The notes under the pieces: generated by a model
What the model was told of the DNA's origin: nothing
The model's input: only the letters and a program-made list of their open reading frames with translations
The model's database searches: none
Shown here: piece after piece, positions 31,370 to 38,310 of the stretch
Layout: every line of letters begins with the position of its first letter
Position numbering within the stretch: the first letter of the stretch is position 1
Made by a program: the position numbers and the translations under genes
Assembly (NCBI RefSeq): GCF_029894125.1
Contig: NZ_JARXYZ010000043.1
Coordinates: 1-64,000, forward strand
Length of the DNA: 64,000 nt
Direction of reading: 5' to 3'
Source of the DNA: Kitasatospora sp. MAA19
Lineage (GTDB): Bacteria; Actinomycetota; Actinomycetes; Streptomycetales; Streptomycetaceae

Positions 31370-31744
31370 TCAGACCTCCAGGTCGGCCTCGATCCTGGTG
31401 AGCTGGTGGCGGGCCATCGCGAGGTTGGCCCGCGTCTTGTCCAGCGCCAGGTAGAGGAAGAGCCCCTTGCCGGTGCGGCCGGTGAGCGGCCGTATCAGGT
31501 GGTACTGGCTGCTCAGGGTGATGAGGATGTCCTCGATCCCGTCCTGGAGGCCGAGCATGTCCATGGTGCGCATCTTGGCGCGGACCACGTCGGTGTTCCC
31601 TGCGGCGGCCACGTTGAGGTCCAGCCCGCCGGGGCCGTCGAGGGTGGCGAGCGCCATGCCGCTGTTGTAGTCCACGAGGGCCGCGCCGATGGCGCCCTCG
31701 ATGACGGTCATGGCCTGCTTGAGCGCGCCGGCTGCGTCGGTCAT
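31370..31744 (-). CDS. Roadblock/LC7-domain protein
   Basis: A 124-residue single-domain protein: helix ALKQAMTVIEGAIGAALVDY, strand NSGMALATLDG, and the second half with ILITLSSQYHLIRPLTGRTG followed by LFLYLALDKTRANLAMARHQ. This is the Roadblock/LC7 dimerisation fold that in bacteria regulates small GTPases of the MglA or conservon type. GGGAG precedes ATG 31744. It is the last of four leftward genes (33803 to 31370) that share this theme. No GTPase gene is seen nearby. Confidence 0.82.
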   Translation of the reverse strand: MTDAAGALKQAMTVIEGAIGAALVDYNSGMALATLDGPGGLDLNVAAAGNTDVVRAKMRTMDMLGLQDGIEDILITLSSQYHLIRPLTGRTGKGLFLYLALDKTRANLAMARHQLTRIEADLEV

Positions 31745-31806
31745 CTGGGTAACTCCCGTTCGGTGGTTGGGTGATGGGTGTTGTCGCGCGAGGTCTGGTC
31801 GGTCGG

Positions 31807-32250
31807 TCAGGCGGGGTCGCGCGGGTCCTTGGGCAGGAGGCTGTCGTTGAGCAGTCCGGCGATGCGCTGGGCCGAACGGCGGGCCTCCAGGTGCAGCCGG
31901 CCGACGTTGACGTCCGGGTGGGCCAGCAGGGTCAACACGCAGCTGCCGCCGGCCGCGTAGGTGGCGACGTAGCCGTGCTCGCCGCGCACCAGCGACTCAC
32001 GGAAGTCGCCCTGGCCGGTGGTGTCGGCGAGCCGCTGGGCCAGCGACAGCGAGGCGGCGGTCATCGCGGCCAGGCCGGAGGGTTCCGCCCCGTGGGTGTC
32101 GTGTGCGACCAGCAGGCCGTCCACGCTGGCCACCAGGCCGCCCGCGAGGTGTGGGACGCGGTGCTTGACGGCGCGGAGTTCGGCGAGCAGCTCGGTCTCC
32201 AAGGCGATCAGTTGTCTCCTTCCGACACGCTGCTTGAGCGCCCGCCTCAT
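31807..32250 (-). CDS. Roadblock/LC7-domain protein, larger form
   Basis: A 147-residue protein with the Roadblock pattern VPHLAGGLVASVDGLLVAHD then GLAAMTAASLSLAQRLAD and a strand YVATYAAGGSCVLTLLAHPD, close to the regulators that accompany actinobacterial sensor-GTPase conservons. It has an N-terminal helix of about 28 residues. The ATG at 32250 has no visible ribosome site, and coupling to the upstream DUF4388 gene (34 bases away) is likely. No export signal. Confidence 0.78.
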   Translation of the reverse strand: MRRALKQRVGRRQLIALETELLAELRAVKHRVPHLAGGLVASVDGLLVAHDTHGAEPSGLAAMTAASLSLAQRLADTTGQGDFRESLVRGEHGYVATYAAGGSCVLTLLAHPDVNVGRLHLEARRSAQRIAGLLNDSLLPKDPRDPA

Positions 32251-32284
32251 GGCCGGGACGACGGGGTCGCGGGCGGAGAGTGGT

Positions 32285-33331
32285 TCAAAGTCGGGCCTCC
32301 AGAAGGGTTCGGACCCGGGTCAGCAGCGCGATGTCCGGGTCGGGGACGGCCAGCGGGTGGGCCGCTGCCGCGGCGGGCGGGCGATCGGAGCGGGCGGCGG
32401 CCGCGGGGCCGGGGGCTGTGCTCCCGGGCGCCCCAGAGCCGGTGCGGATGGCGCCGGGGAGGGTGGCGCCGGGGACGCGGCGGTGCAGGCCGCCGGCCGG
32501 GCGGACGGGTGCCGGCGCCTCGGGTTCCGCGGCGGACGGCGCGGCCGGTGGCTCGGCGGGCGGCGCGGCGGACGGCGCGGCCGGTGGCTCGGCGGGCGGC
32601 GCGGTCCCCGGTGCGGCGTGCCGCGGAGCGTCGAGCAGTCCGGCGGCGGCCAGGCGGCGAATGTCCGCCGTCACGCCGAAGCCGGACCGGCCGAGCAGCC
32701 GGGCCAGGTCCGCCGGGGTTCTTCGGCCGTCGGCGTGGTCCAGGAGTTCGTGCCGGCGGCGGCCCGCCGTACGGTGCGACGGCTGCGCGCTCGGCGCGGC
32801 CGGGCGGACCGGCGCGGTGTCGAGCTGCGGCCAGGGCCAGATCCGTTCCAGCAGTCGGCCTCGACGCCCGGCCTCGCGGCGCAGCCGCTCGGCGTCGACC
32901 GCGCGCACCGGCCCCAGCCAGTGCCGGGCCTCGGGTTCGAACCGCCAGAGCCCGCCGGTCCGGTCGGCGAGGACGAAGAACGCGGCGTCGAAGAGCGTGC
33001 TCAGGTGGCCGAGTTCGAGTTCGCCCCGGGTGAGCAGCCGCCGTTCGACCAGCGCCTCGGCGACCCGGGTGTGCGGGCCGTGGACGCGGAGCAGCTCCGC
33101 CCAGTCCTCGGGGGTGATCCGGCCGCAGCCGGTGAGCAGGTCGGCCAGGCCGGGCGCGCGCGGGGAGTCGGCGTGGGCCACCCGGCCGTCGACGAGGTAC
33201 AGGCTGCCGAGCGGGCCGTGCAGGGCGCCGGTGGCGCGGCGGGCGGCGAGCAGGCCGAGTGCCTCGCCGGGAGTCTGCGGCGGAACGGAAGGAAGGACGG
33301 CGGCGGGGACGGCGGCGGGCGCGGCGGTCAT
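32285..33331 (-). CDS. DUF4388 (PATAN-like) signalling protein
   Basis: A 348-residue protein. The N-terminal DUF4388 domain (about 20-120) has GEALGLLAARRATGALHGPL, LYLVDGRVAHADSP and GLADLLTGCGRITPEDWAEL, followed by HLSTLFDAAFFVLAD. The family is found in gliding and two-component pathways and is thought to mediate protein contacts. The middle (about 195-245) resembles a winged helix (HELLDHADGRRTPADLARLL). Beyond 245 there is an Ala/Pro/Glu-rich low-complexity tail that includes two copies of a 36-base DNA repeat. ATG 33331 or GTG 33355 could be the start; neither has a clear ribosome site. Confidence 0.68.
   Translation of the reverse strand: MTAAPAAVPAAVLPSVPPQTPGEALGLLAARRATGALHGPLGSLYLVDGRVAHADSPRAPGLADLLTGCGRITPEDWAELLRVHGPHTRVAEALVERRLLTRGELELGHLSTLFDAAFFVLADRTGGLWRFEPEARHWLGPVRAVDAERLRREAGRRGRLLERIWPWPQLDTAPVRPAAPSAQPSHRTAGRRRHELLDHADGRRTPADLARLLGRSGFGVTADIRRLAAAGLLDAPRHAAPGTAPPAEPPAAPSAAPPAEPPAAPSAAEPEAPAPVRPAGGLHRRVPGATLPGAIRTGSGAPGSTAPGPAAAARSDRPPAAAAAHPLAVPDPDIALLTRVRTLLEARL
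32532..32603 (-). repeat. Two 36-base repeats in the DUF4388 gene
   Basis: The unit beginning GCGGACGGCGCGGCCGGTGG occurs at 32532 and 32568 with 36-base spacing and encodes two copies of a 12-residue Ala/Pro/Glu block in the C-terminal tail. Confidence 0.8.
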
Positions 33332-33419
33332 CCGGACCACCGCCCGGTGGTGCACGGGGGGCGGGGGCGGTCCGTCCGGTGCGCTGGCCGAAACCCGACG
33401 GCGGTCGCGGGCGTCCTGC

Positions 33420-33803
33420 TCACCCGAGCACCAGTTCCTCGGCGAGCGCCTGGAGTCGGTAGCGGGCGGCGGCGAGGTTGCCCTGTGCGCGGTCGAGCCA
33501 GAGGTGCAGGATCAGGCGGCCGTCGAAGACGGTGTCGATGAAGAAGATGAGGTGGTAGCTGCGGCCGGCGGTGACGATGACGTCCTGCAGCGGCGAGCGC
33601 CGGTCCTCCGCCCCGGTAAAGGTCTGGCTCTCAACGGCCGCCCGTACCAAGTCGGTTGTCTCGGCGGCCGCGGTCTCGTGATCGCCGGTCGGGCACTCGC
33701 CGAGGCTGCCGAGCGCGAGTCCGCTGCCCCAGTCGACCAGGCTCGCGGAGCGCGCCCCGGCGATCGACATCGCTCCGGCGAGGCATTCGTCGATACCCGG
33801 CAC
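33420..33803 (-). CDS. Roadblock/LC7-like protein, first gene of the cluster
   Basis: A 127-residue protein with the Roadblock layout: AMSIAGARSASLVDWGSGLA, then TTDLVRAAVES, and VIVTAGRSYHLIFFIDTVFD with LHLWLDRAQGNLAAARYRLQ at the end, parallel to the end of the 31370 protein (LDKTRANLAMARHQL). GTG 33803 is chosen since GAAGGAG lies just before it; an upstream ATG would add 27 residues without domain content. It opens the leftward Roadblock-DUF4388 operon. Confidence 0.75.
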   Translation of the reverse strand: MPGIDECLAGAMSIAGARSASLVDWGSGLALGSLGECPTGDHETAAAETTDLVRAAVESQTFTGAEDRRSPLQDVIVTAGRSYHLIFFIDTVFDGRLILHLWLDRAQGNLAAARYRLQALAEELVLG

Positions 33804-34146
33804 ACCGGCTCCTTCGCAGGGGTCTGGCCAGCCGGGCACAGCACGGCACGGCCGGACCGCCACCAGCAGTGGCGGCTTCGACACGGAAGGCTACTGCCGG
33901 ATTCCGGATGACGAACATTCCAATGGCATATTCACATCGGTAGCGACTGCTTCCAGCCAAGGTACGACGGCACGCCGGCCCCCGGCGACGGGCGAACCCG
34001 CTGGCCCGGCGACGCCATGGACCGGCGCCCATCGACCACCTGGCACGGGACCTTGGCCGATAACCGGCCACACGGCAGGGTTTCGCCCAAGGAAATGCGA
34101 TAGGAGGACCGAAGACGCGAACCGCCACCCGGGGCCCGAACACGAC

Positions 34147-34183
34147 GAAGGGGCCCGTTCCGCTGGACGGAACGAGCCCCTTC
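34147..34183 (-). terminator. Terminator of the tRNA-like gene
   Basis: On the minus strand, GAAGGGGCTCGTTCCG pairs with CGGAACGGGCCCCTTC around a 5-base loop (one asymmetric bulge near the middle), three bases after the CCA of the tRNA-like sequence. Nothing else on that strand would need it, which supports the tRNA-like gene as a separate transcript. Confidence 0.7.
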
Positions 34184-34186
34184 GGG

Positions 34187-34259
34187 TGGAGCGCCAGGCC
34201 CGGATCGCACGGACTCTTCCTACTGAAAGTAGGACGTGCTCTGGTAGCACCGCTGACGC
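34187..34259 (-). tRNA. tRNA-like gene, anticodon UUC (Glu), with noncanonical D and T loops
   Basis: A 73-base cloverleaf on the minus strand: acceptor GCGTCAG (34259-34253) with CTGGCGC; D stem GTGC/GCAC with 7-base loop TACCAGA; anticodon stem TCCTA/TAGGA with loop CTTTCAG, reading UUC at 34-36 (34227-34225); 3-base variable region; T stem GTCCG/CGGGC with loop TGCGATC; discriminator U and encoded CCA. The two G-U pairs make sense only on this strand. Odd points: the D loop lacks the G18-G19 pair and position 55 is G instead of U, exactly the two partners of the usual D-T loop contact. It does not resemble normal actinomycete tRNA-Glu. It may be a specialised, mobile-element or decayed tRNA. 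Confidence 0.6.
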
Positions 34260-34264
34260 CTGTT

Positions 34265-34318
34265 CGAGAGATCATTTCCTCTCGACAACAGGAACATTAG
34301 CAGGTCATCACACCTGCT
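34265..34318. other. Two further hairpins upstream of the tRNA-like gene
   Basis: CGAGAG/CTCTCG (34265-34284, extendable with TGTT/AACA-like ends) and AGCAGGT/ACCTGCT (34299-34318, 6-base loop) lie directly before the 5' end of the minus-strand tRNA-like gene. With the tRNA and terminator they make up most of the 33804-34369 gap between protein genes. They may be part of a structured precursor or operator repeats. No coding sequence is visible in the gap. Confidence 0.5.
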
Positions 34319-34369
34319 CAGAAATCGGGTGGGGACGGGAACGGACGACGGCCCGGCCGCGACGGGTGG

Positions 34370-34775
34370 TCAGGACAGCAGGGCCCGGTAGCCCGCGATC
34401 AGGGCGGTGAGGCCGAGTCCGAAGGCCTGGTCGGCGCGTTCGCGGCCGGCGGGGACGGCGTCGAGGGCGTCGGCCAGGCGCGGGGTGGCGTCGCGGTCGA
34501 CGGCGTCGACCATGACGTCCGGGGCGACCAGGTCGAGGGCGGAGCCGAGGATGAAGCTCTCCCGGGCGGTGATCACACCCATCACGTCCCGGGCGGCGAA
34601 GCCCGCACCCTCCAGCGTGGCGACGGCGCGCTCGTACAGCTGGTGCATGAACGGTTCGGCGAGCGGGGCGGTGGCGAGCAGGCGGCCGATGCCGGGGTGT
34701 TCGGCGAAGGCGTCCCGGTAGGCGTGCGCCCAGGTGCGCAGCGCCGCGTCCCAGGACTGGTCCGGCCGGGCCCGC
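34370..34775 (-). pseudogene. TetR-family regulator fragment lacking its DNA-binding domain
   Basis: The open frame reads DQSWDAALRTWAHAYRDAFA, then HPGIGRLLATAPLAEPFMHQ and ARESFILGSALDLVAPDVMV, which is the C-terminal ligand/dimer domain of TetR/AcrR regulators. The N-terminal helix-turn-helix (about 60-70 residues) is absent; the frame runs straight into the end of the LLM monooxygenase gene, without a start codon. An internal ATG at 34648 could make only a 92-residue piece. The break probably arose when the neighbouring gene was joined here. Confidence 0.68.
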
Positions 34776-35798
34776 TCAGGCCTGGCCGACCGCCTCGGCG
34801 AGCAGCCGGTAGGAGTCGAGCAGCGCGGCGCGGTCGTAGGTGCTGGTGGTGATCAGGAACTCGTCCGCGCCGCTGCGCGCCACCAGGGCGGCGAGTTCGG
34901 CGACGGCCTCTTCCGGGGTGCCCGCGATGTGGCCCTTCAGCGACTGCTCGTACGCGGCGAGCTCGCGCGGGCTCATCGACCGGGCCCGGATCTCGGCGGC
35001 GGGGGCCAGCGGCGGGAACTCGCCGTGGGTGCGGGAGTACGCGCCGGACCAGGCCTCGGGGACGAGCAGGTCCCGCGCCCGGTCGGCACTCTCCGCCACC
35101 GCGACCGTGCCCGAGACGACCACGTACGGCTCGGCGGCCTGCGCCGAGGGGCGGAACCGGGCGCGGTAGCGGTCGATCGCCGCGAGCATCCGCTCCTCGC
35201 CCCGGGCCGCGGCGATGACCAGTGGCAGTCCGGCGTCGGCGGCCAGGTCGGCGCCCGCGCCGGTGGCCAGCACGAAGGCCGGCACTCGCAGGCCCTCGGA
35301 CGGCCGGGCGTGGACGCCGCGATGGGCTTGCTGCGAGCCGTCGAAGTAGCCGAGCAGTTCCGCCAGCTGGGCGCCGAAGTCGTCCGCGGCGTCCTTCTCC
35401 CGGCCCAGCGCCCGCCGGACGCCGTCGGTGAAGCCGACCGAGCGGCCGATCCCCATGTCGATCCGGCCGGGGAAGAGCGAGGCGAGCACCCCGAACTGCT
35501 CGGCCACCACGAGGGGCTGGTGGTTGGGCAGCATCACCCCGCCCGTGCCGACCCGGATCCGCGTGGTGGCCGCCGCCACCGCCGCGGCGAGCACGGTCGG
35601 CGCCGATCCCGCCACCCCGGGCACGCCGTGGTGCTCCGAGACCCAGAAGCGGTGGTACCCGAGCCGCTCGACCTCGCGGGCGAAGGCCACCGTGTCCCGC
35701 AGCGCCTGTGCCGGCTCCTCACCCCGTCTGGTCCGGGAGCGGTCGAGGACGGAGAGCCTGGTCGTGGGCGTCGCGCTGGTCACGTCGGTGGACAACAC
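34776..35798 (-). CDS. LLM-class (luciferase-like) flavin-dependent monooxygenase
   Basis: About 340 residues of a bacterial luciferase-like TIM barrel: TTRLSVLDRSRTRRG at the first strand, REVERLGYHRFWVSEHHGVP, GTGGVMLPNHQPLVVAEQFG, FPGRIDMGIGRSVGF and a C-terminal ADEFLITTSTYD. The EHHxxP-type loop and GGVML...AEQF pattern are the LLM family hallmarks (MsnO8/YhbW subgroup). It uses reduced FMN, supplied by another reductase, to oxidise an unknown substrate. GTG 35798 is a tentative start; GTG 35783 or a longer frame is possible, none has a good ribosome site. Confidence 0.84.
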   Translation of the reverse strand: MLSTDVTSATPTTRLSVLDRSRTRRGEEPAQALRDTVAFAREVERLGYHRFWVSEHHGVPGVAGSAPTVLAAAVAAATTRIRVGTGGVMLPNHQPLVVAEQFGVLASLFPGRIDMGIGRSVGFTDGVRRALGREKDAADDFGAQLAELLGYFDGSQQAHRGVHARPSEGLRVPAFVLATGAGADLAADAGLPLVIAAARGEERMLAAIDRYRARFRPSAQAAEPYVVVSGTVAVAESADRARDLLVPEAWSGAYSRTHGEFPPLAPAAEIRARSMSPRELAAYEQSLKGHIAGTPEEAVAELAALVARSGADEFLITTSTYDRAALLDSYRLLAEAVGQA

Positions 35799-35835
35799 CC
35801 GCCGCCGAGGCTGGCATTCCCCCAGCCCGGGCCGG

Positions 35836-36432
35836 TCAGGGGGCCGCCCCGGGTATGCGGCCGCGCCGAGCACCCTCCGGCCGCCGGCCCCAGGGCTTGA
35901 ACACGGACAGGACGACGTTGAGCAGGTAGAGCGCCAGCGCGACGGACGGGACGATCACCGCGTTGTAGCGGACGAACCCGAGGTCCGCCGCCGTGATCGG
36001 CCCGGTCGGGTGCGCGGCCACCACCCGCACGGCGTCGTGCAGCCGGTCGGTGAGGGCGAGGACCGAGGCCGCCATCGCCGCGAGGGTCAGCCAGAACTTG
36101 GTGCTCACCCAGTAGTACCGGGACAGGCCCCAGGACGTGCCGAGCCCCAGCGCCACCCCGCTCAGGAAGGTGAGCAGGCTGAGCGGCAGGATCAGCGTGT
36201 CGCCGAGCATGCCCATCGCCCGGTAGGCCGTTCTCAGCCGGTCGGCGTCGTCGGTGGTCAGCGCCGTCACCGCCAGGGTGAGCAGGCACAGCATCAACGC
36301 CAACCAGCTCACCGAGACGGTGATGTGCAGGACGACCAGGCGCTTGCGCGCCGACGGCGACAACCGGCGGCCGGCCGCGCTCCGTCGGGCGGCGGGGCTC
36401 GGCGCCGTCGCCACGCGGGTGGACGAGCGCAC
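35836..36432 (-). CDS. Four-helix integral membrane protein of unknown function (DUF2269-like)
   Basis: A 198-residue protein with a basic N-terminus and four hydrophobic segments: LVVLHITVSVSWLALMLCLL, LILPLSLLTFLSGVALGLG, FWLTLAAMAASVLALTD, and AVIVPSVALALYLLNVVLSV followed by FKPWGR. The His in LHITVSVSW and the FWLTL segment recall DUF2269-type small membrane proteins. GGAGG lies six bases before the GTG at 36432, which sets the start. Monocistronic or cotranscribed with the LLM gene 37 bases downstream. Confidence 0.75.
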   Translation of the reverse strand: MRSSTRVATAPSPAARRSAAGRRLSPSARKRLVVLHITVSVSWLALMLCLLTLAVTALTTDDADRLRTAYRAMGMLGDTLILPLSLLTFLSGVALGLGTSWGLSRYYWVSTKFWLTLAAMAASVLALTDRLHDAVRVVAAHPTGPITAADLGFVRYNAVIVPSVALALYLLNVVLSVFKPWGRRPEGARRGRIPGAAP

Positions 36433-36630
36433 GGGTACCTCCTTCGAGTCGGGGCCACGAGGACGCGCCCAGACTGCCCCGGCCGACCGTCATCGGGCGT
36501 CTGCCGGCGGAAGTAACCTCGACTACTCCGAGGCGAGTACGCACCTTCGCACCCAAGGCATCGCAGGTCTCCCCCGGGCGTACCCGCCGCCCCGGCGAAT
36601 CCTGCCCCCGGAGGCCCGGAATCACCGACC

Positions 36631-36750
36631 CCGGCCGGCCCGTCACCACCGGCCGGCCCCTCTCCCCCGGCCGGTCCGTCACCACCGGCCGGTCCGTGAC
36701 GGCCGGCCCGTCACCACCCGCCGGCCGTCACGGCCGGTCAGTCCGTGACC
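36631..36750. repeat. Imperfect GC-rich tandem repeat with inverted copies
   Basis: About seven degenerate units of roughly 18 bases built on CCGGCCGGTCCGTCACCA, some in inverted form (GTGACGG), fill the end of the intergenic region and run into the stop of the peptidoglycan-related gene at 36738. Strong secondary structure is likely and could act as a terminator for that gene. The rest of the 36433-36737 gap shows nothing else. Confidence 0.65.
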
Positions 36751-37937
36751 GCGAAATCCCGCGCCGCGCCCAGGCGCTGCAGCGAGTCCCGCCCCGGGAT
36801 GCCGTCCGCGGCAGCGCCGGCGTACCCGCAGCGGCGCTGCCAGTCCGCGTAGGCGGTGACCGTCAGGCTGCCGAACGAGCCGTCCACCCACCGCTGTTCG
36901 AGCAGCCCCTCGTCCGCCAGCGCCTGCTCGACGATCGCCACCTCGGCACCGTACGTCCGGTGCCCCTGCTCGGCCCCCGGGTCACTCCGGGCGGCCGCCA
37001 CGACGTGCGCCAGCGACACCGACCGGGGCCCGGGCAGGTAGCCGAGCAGCCGCCGCAGCGAGTCCTCGCCCGGCACGCCGTCCGCCGCCTGGCCGGAGTA
37101 GCCCAGACTCCGCTGGTAGTCCGCGTAGTTCTCGGTGTCCGCGTCGGTCCAGGTCGGCCCGGGGCCGGACCGGTAGTGGGCGCCGAAGCCCTGTGCGACG
37201 AGCGCCCGGCCGACCGCGGTGACCTGGTAGCCCTGGGCTCCGTAGCCGTACGGGAGGCCGTTGATGCTCGTCTGGTACCGGGCCGGGGTCGACCCCTGCG
37301 GGGGTGCCGGAGGCTGCTGCGAGGGCGGGGTGGTCGGGGCGCCCGGCCCGGCCGTGAAGTCGGGCCAGGAGCCGGGGTCGGTGTGGTCGTTGAACGGGAC
37401 GTGGGCGTGCGCGAACCAGCCACCGCAGGTCTCCCAGACCTGCTCGTCGCGGTGGGAGGAGAAGTCGACGGGCCGGCCCATCGGCCACACGTCCGGCACG
37501 CCCCAGGAGGCGATCCAGGCGTGGATCCGGTCCCAGCCGGCGCAGGGGGTGTCGGTCAACCGCGGGTAGACGGTGCCCTGGTGGCGGCAGTACGGGAAGA
37601 ACACCGCCTCGATCTGGATGACCACCCGGCCGGCCCGGTTGGTGCGGGTCGGGCTCGCCGTCGGGCTGAGCAGGCTCTTCGAGCGGGAGTCGGCCGGGAA
37701 CAGCTGCGCCGTGCGGCCGCTGAACGGGTCCCAGACCAGGTGCGGCGCGTCGCCGGCGCCGCTGCCGGTGAAGTAGCCGACCAAGTCCTCGTACGGGCAC
37801 CAGTCCTGCGGCGCGGCGGCGGTGGCGTTGCGGTCCCAGGTGATGTGGGCGATGGCCTTCGGCGGGTACTGCTGGTCGGTCGGCGCGTGGTCGCCGAGGT
37901 CGTGGATCTCGGCACCGGGCAGCCACAGGTCAGGCAT
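36738..37937 (-). CDS. Peptidoglycan-binding, lysin-like protein
   Basis: A 399-residue protein. The N-terminal part (1-190) has AIAHITWDRNA, RVVIQIEAVFFPYC, GWDRIHAWIASWGVPDVWPM and CGGWFAHAHVPFNDHTDPGS, the set of an amidase-like fold with H-x-H and a closing His in a lysin-type arrangement. After a Pro/Gln-rich linker the C-terminal part (about 235-399) has two similar repeats (ENYADYQRSLGYSGQAADGV and VTAYADWQRRCGYAGAAADG) that resemble peptidoglycan-binding modules ending in PG-x-DSLxRL. No signal peptide is seen, so it may be released by lysis or by a holin-like or type VII route. GGAGGAG precedes ATG 37937. Confidence 0.75.
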   Translation of the reverse strand: MPDLWLPGAEIHDLGDHAPTDQQYPPKAIAHITWDRNATAAAPQDWCPYEDLVGYFTGSGAGDAPHLVWDPFSGRTAQLFPADSRSKSLLSPTASPTRTNRAGRVVIQIEAVFFPYCRHQGTVYPRLTDTPCAGWDRIHAWIASWGVPDVWPMGRPVDFSSHRDEQVWETCGGWFAHAHVPFNDHTDPGSWPDFTAGPGAPTTPPSQQPPAPPQGSTPARYQTSINGLPYGYGAQGYQVTAVGRALVAQGFGAHYRSGPGPTWTDADTENYADYQRSLGYSGQAADGVPGEDSLRRLLGYLPGPRSVSLAHVVAAARSDPGAEQGHRTYGAEVAIVEQALADEGLLEQRWVDGSFGSLTVTAYADWQRRCGYAGAAADGIPGRDSLQRLGAARDFAVTD

Positions 37938-38224
37938 GCGCTCTCCTCCGGACGGCGTACGGACGTCATTGCGGGTATCGGCAGGTCCGGCCTCCGGTTT
38001 GACCCGAACGGCGCAATACGCGGCAATGAACCACCCACACTCGCACGGCCGTTCGGATCAGTGATGGGTATTCGTCCTCGCGTACGAAACGGGCGCCCGC
38101 TCCGCGCGCCACCGGACCCGTGCTCCGCCGTGCCCCGAAGGAAGCCCGAGAGGCTCCGGAAAGCCGTCGGGCGGGGGCGCATTCCATCCCGCCGAAGCCG
38201 CCCTGTCAATCGTTGACTTCGGAA

Positions 38225-38240
38225 CTGGTCTAGTCCACGG
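38225..38240. promoter_or_regulatory. DasR-like operator
   Basis: ACTGGTCTAGTCCACG matches the Streptomyces DasR responsive element (ACTGGTCTAGACCACT) at 13-14 of 16 positions. A TTGACT at 38214 just upstream suggests that it overlaps a promoter for the 38311 gene. The remaining part of the 37938-38310 gap shows nothing else. Confidence 0.55.
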
Positions 38241-38310
38241 TGGTGCGCTCAAAGCACTCATACCGTCATCACCACAGCGATTCTGACGTCCCGACGGAGA
38301 TTCCACCGCC

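Noticed and set aside
34187..34259. Plus-strand reading of the cloverleaf (anticodon GAA, Phe)
   Set aside because: On the plus strand the acceptor and T stems have C-A mismatches and there is no CCA at the 3' end; the minus strand pairs fully and is followed by a terminator.
36631..36750. GC-rich repeat considered as a CRISPR array or integration site
   Set aside because: Units are contiguous, degenerate and partly inverted, without unique spacers or flanking cas or integrase genes.
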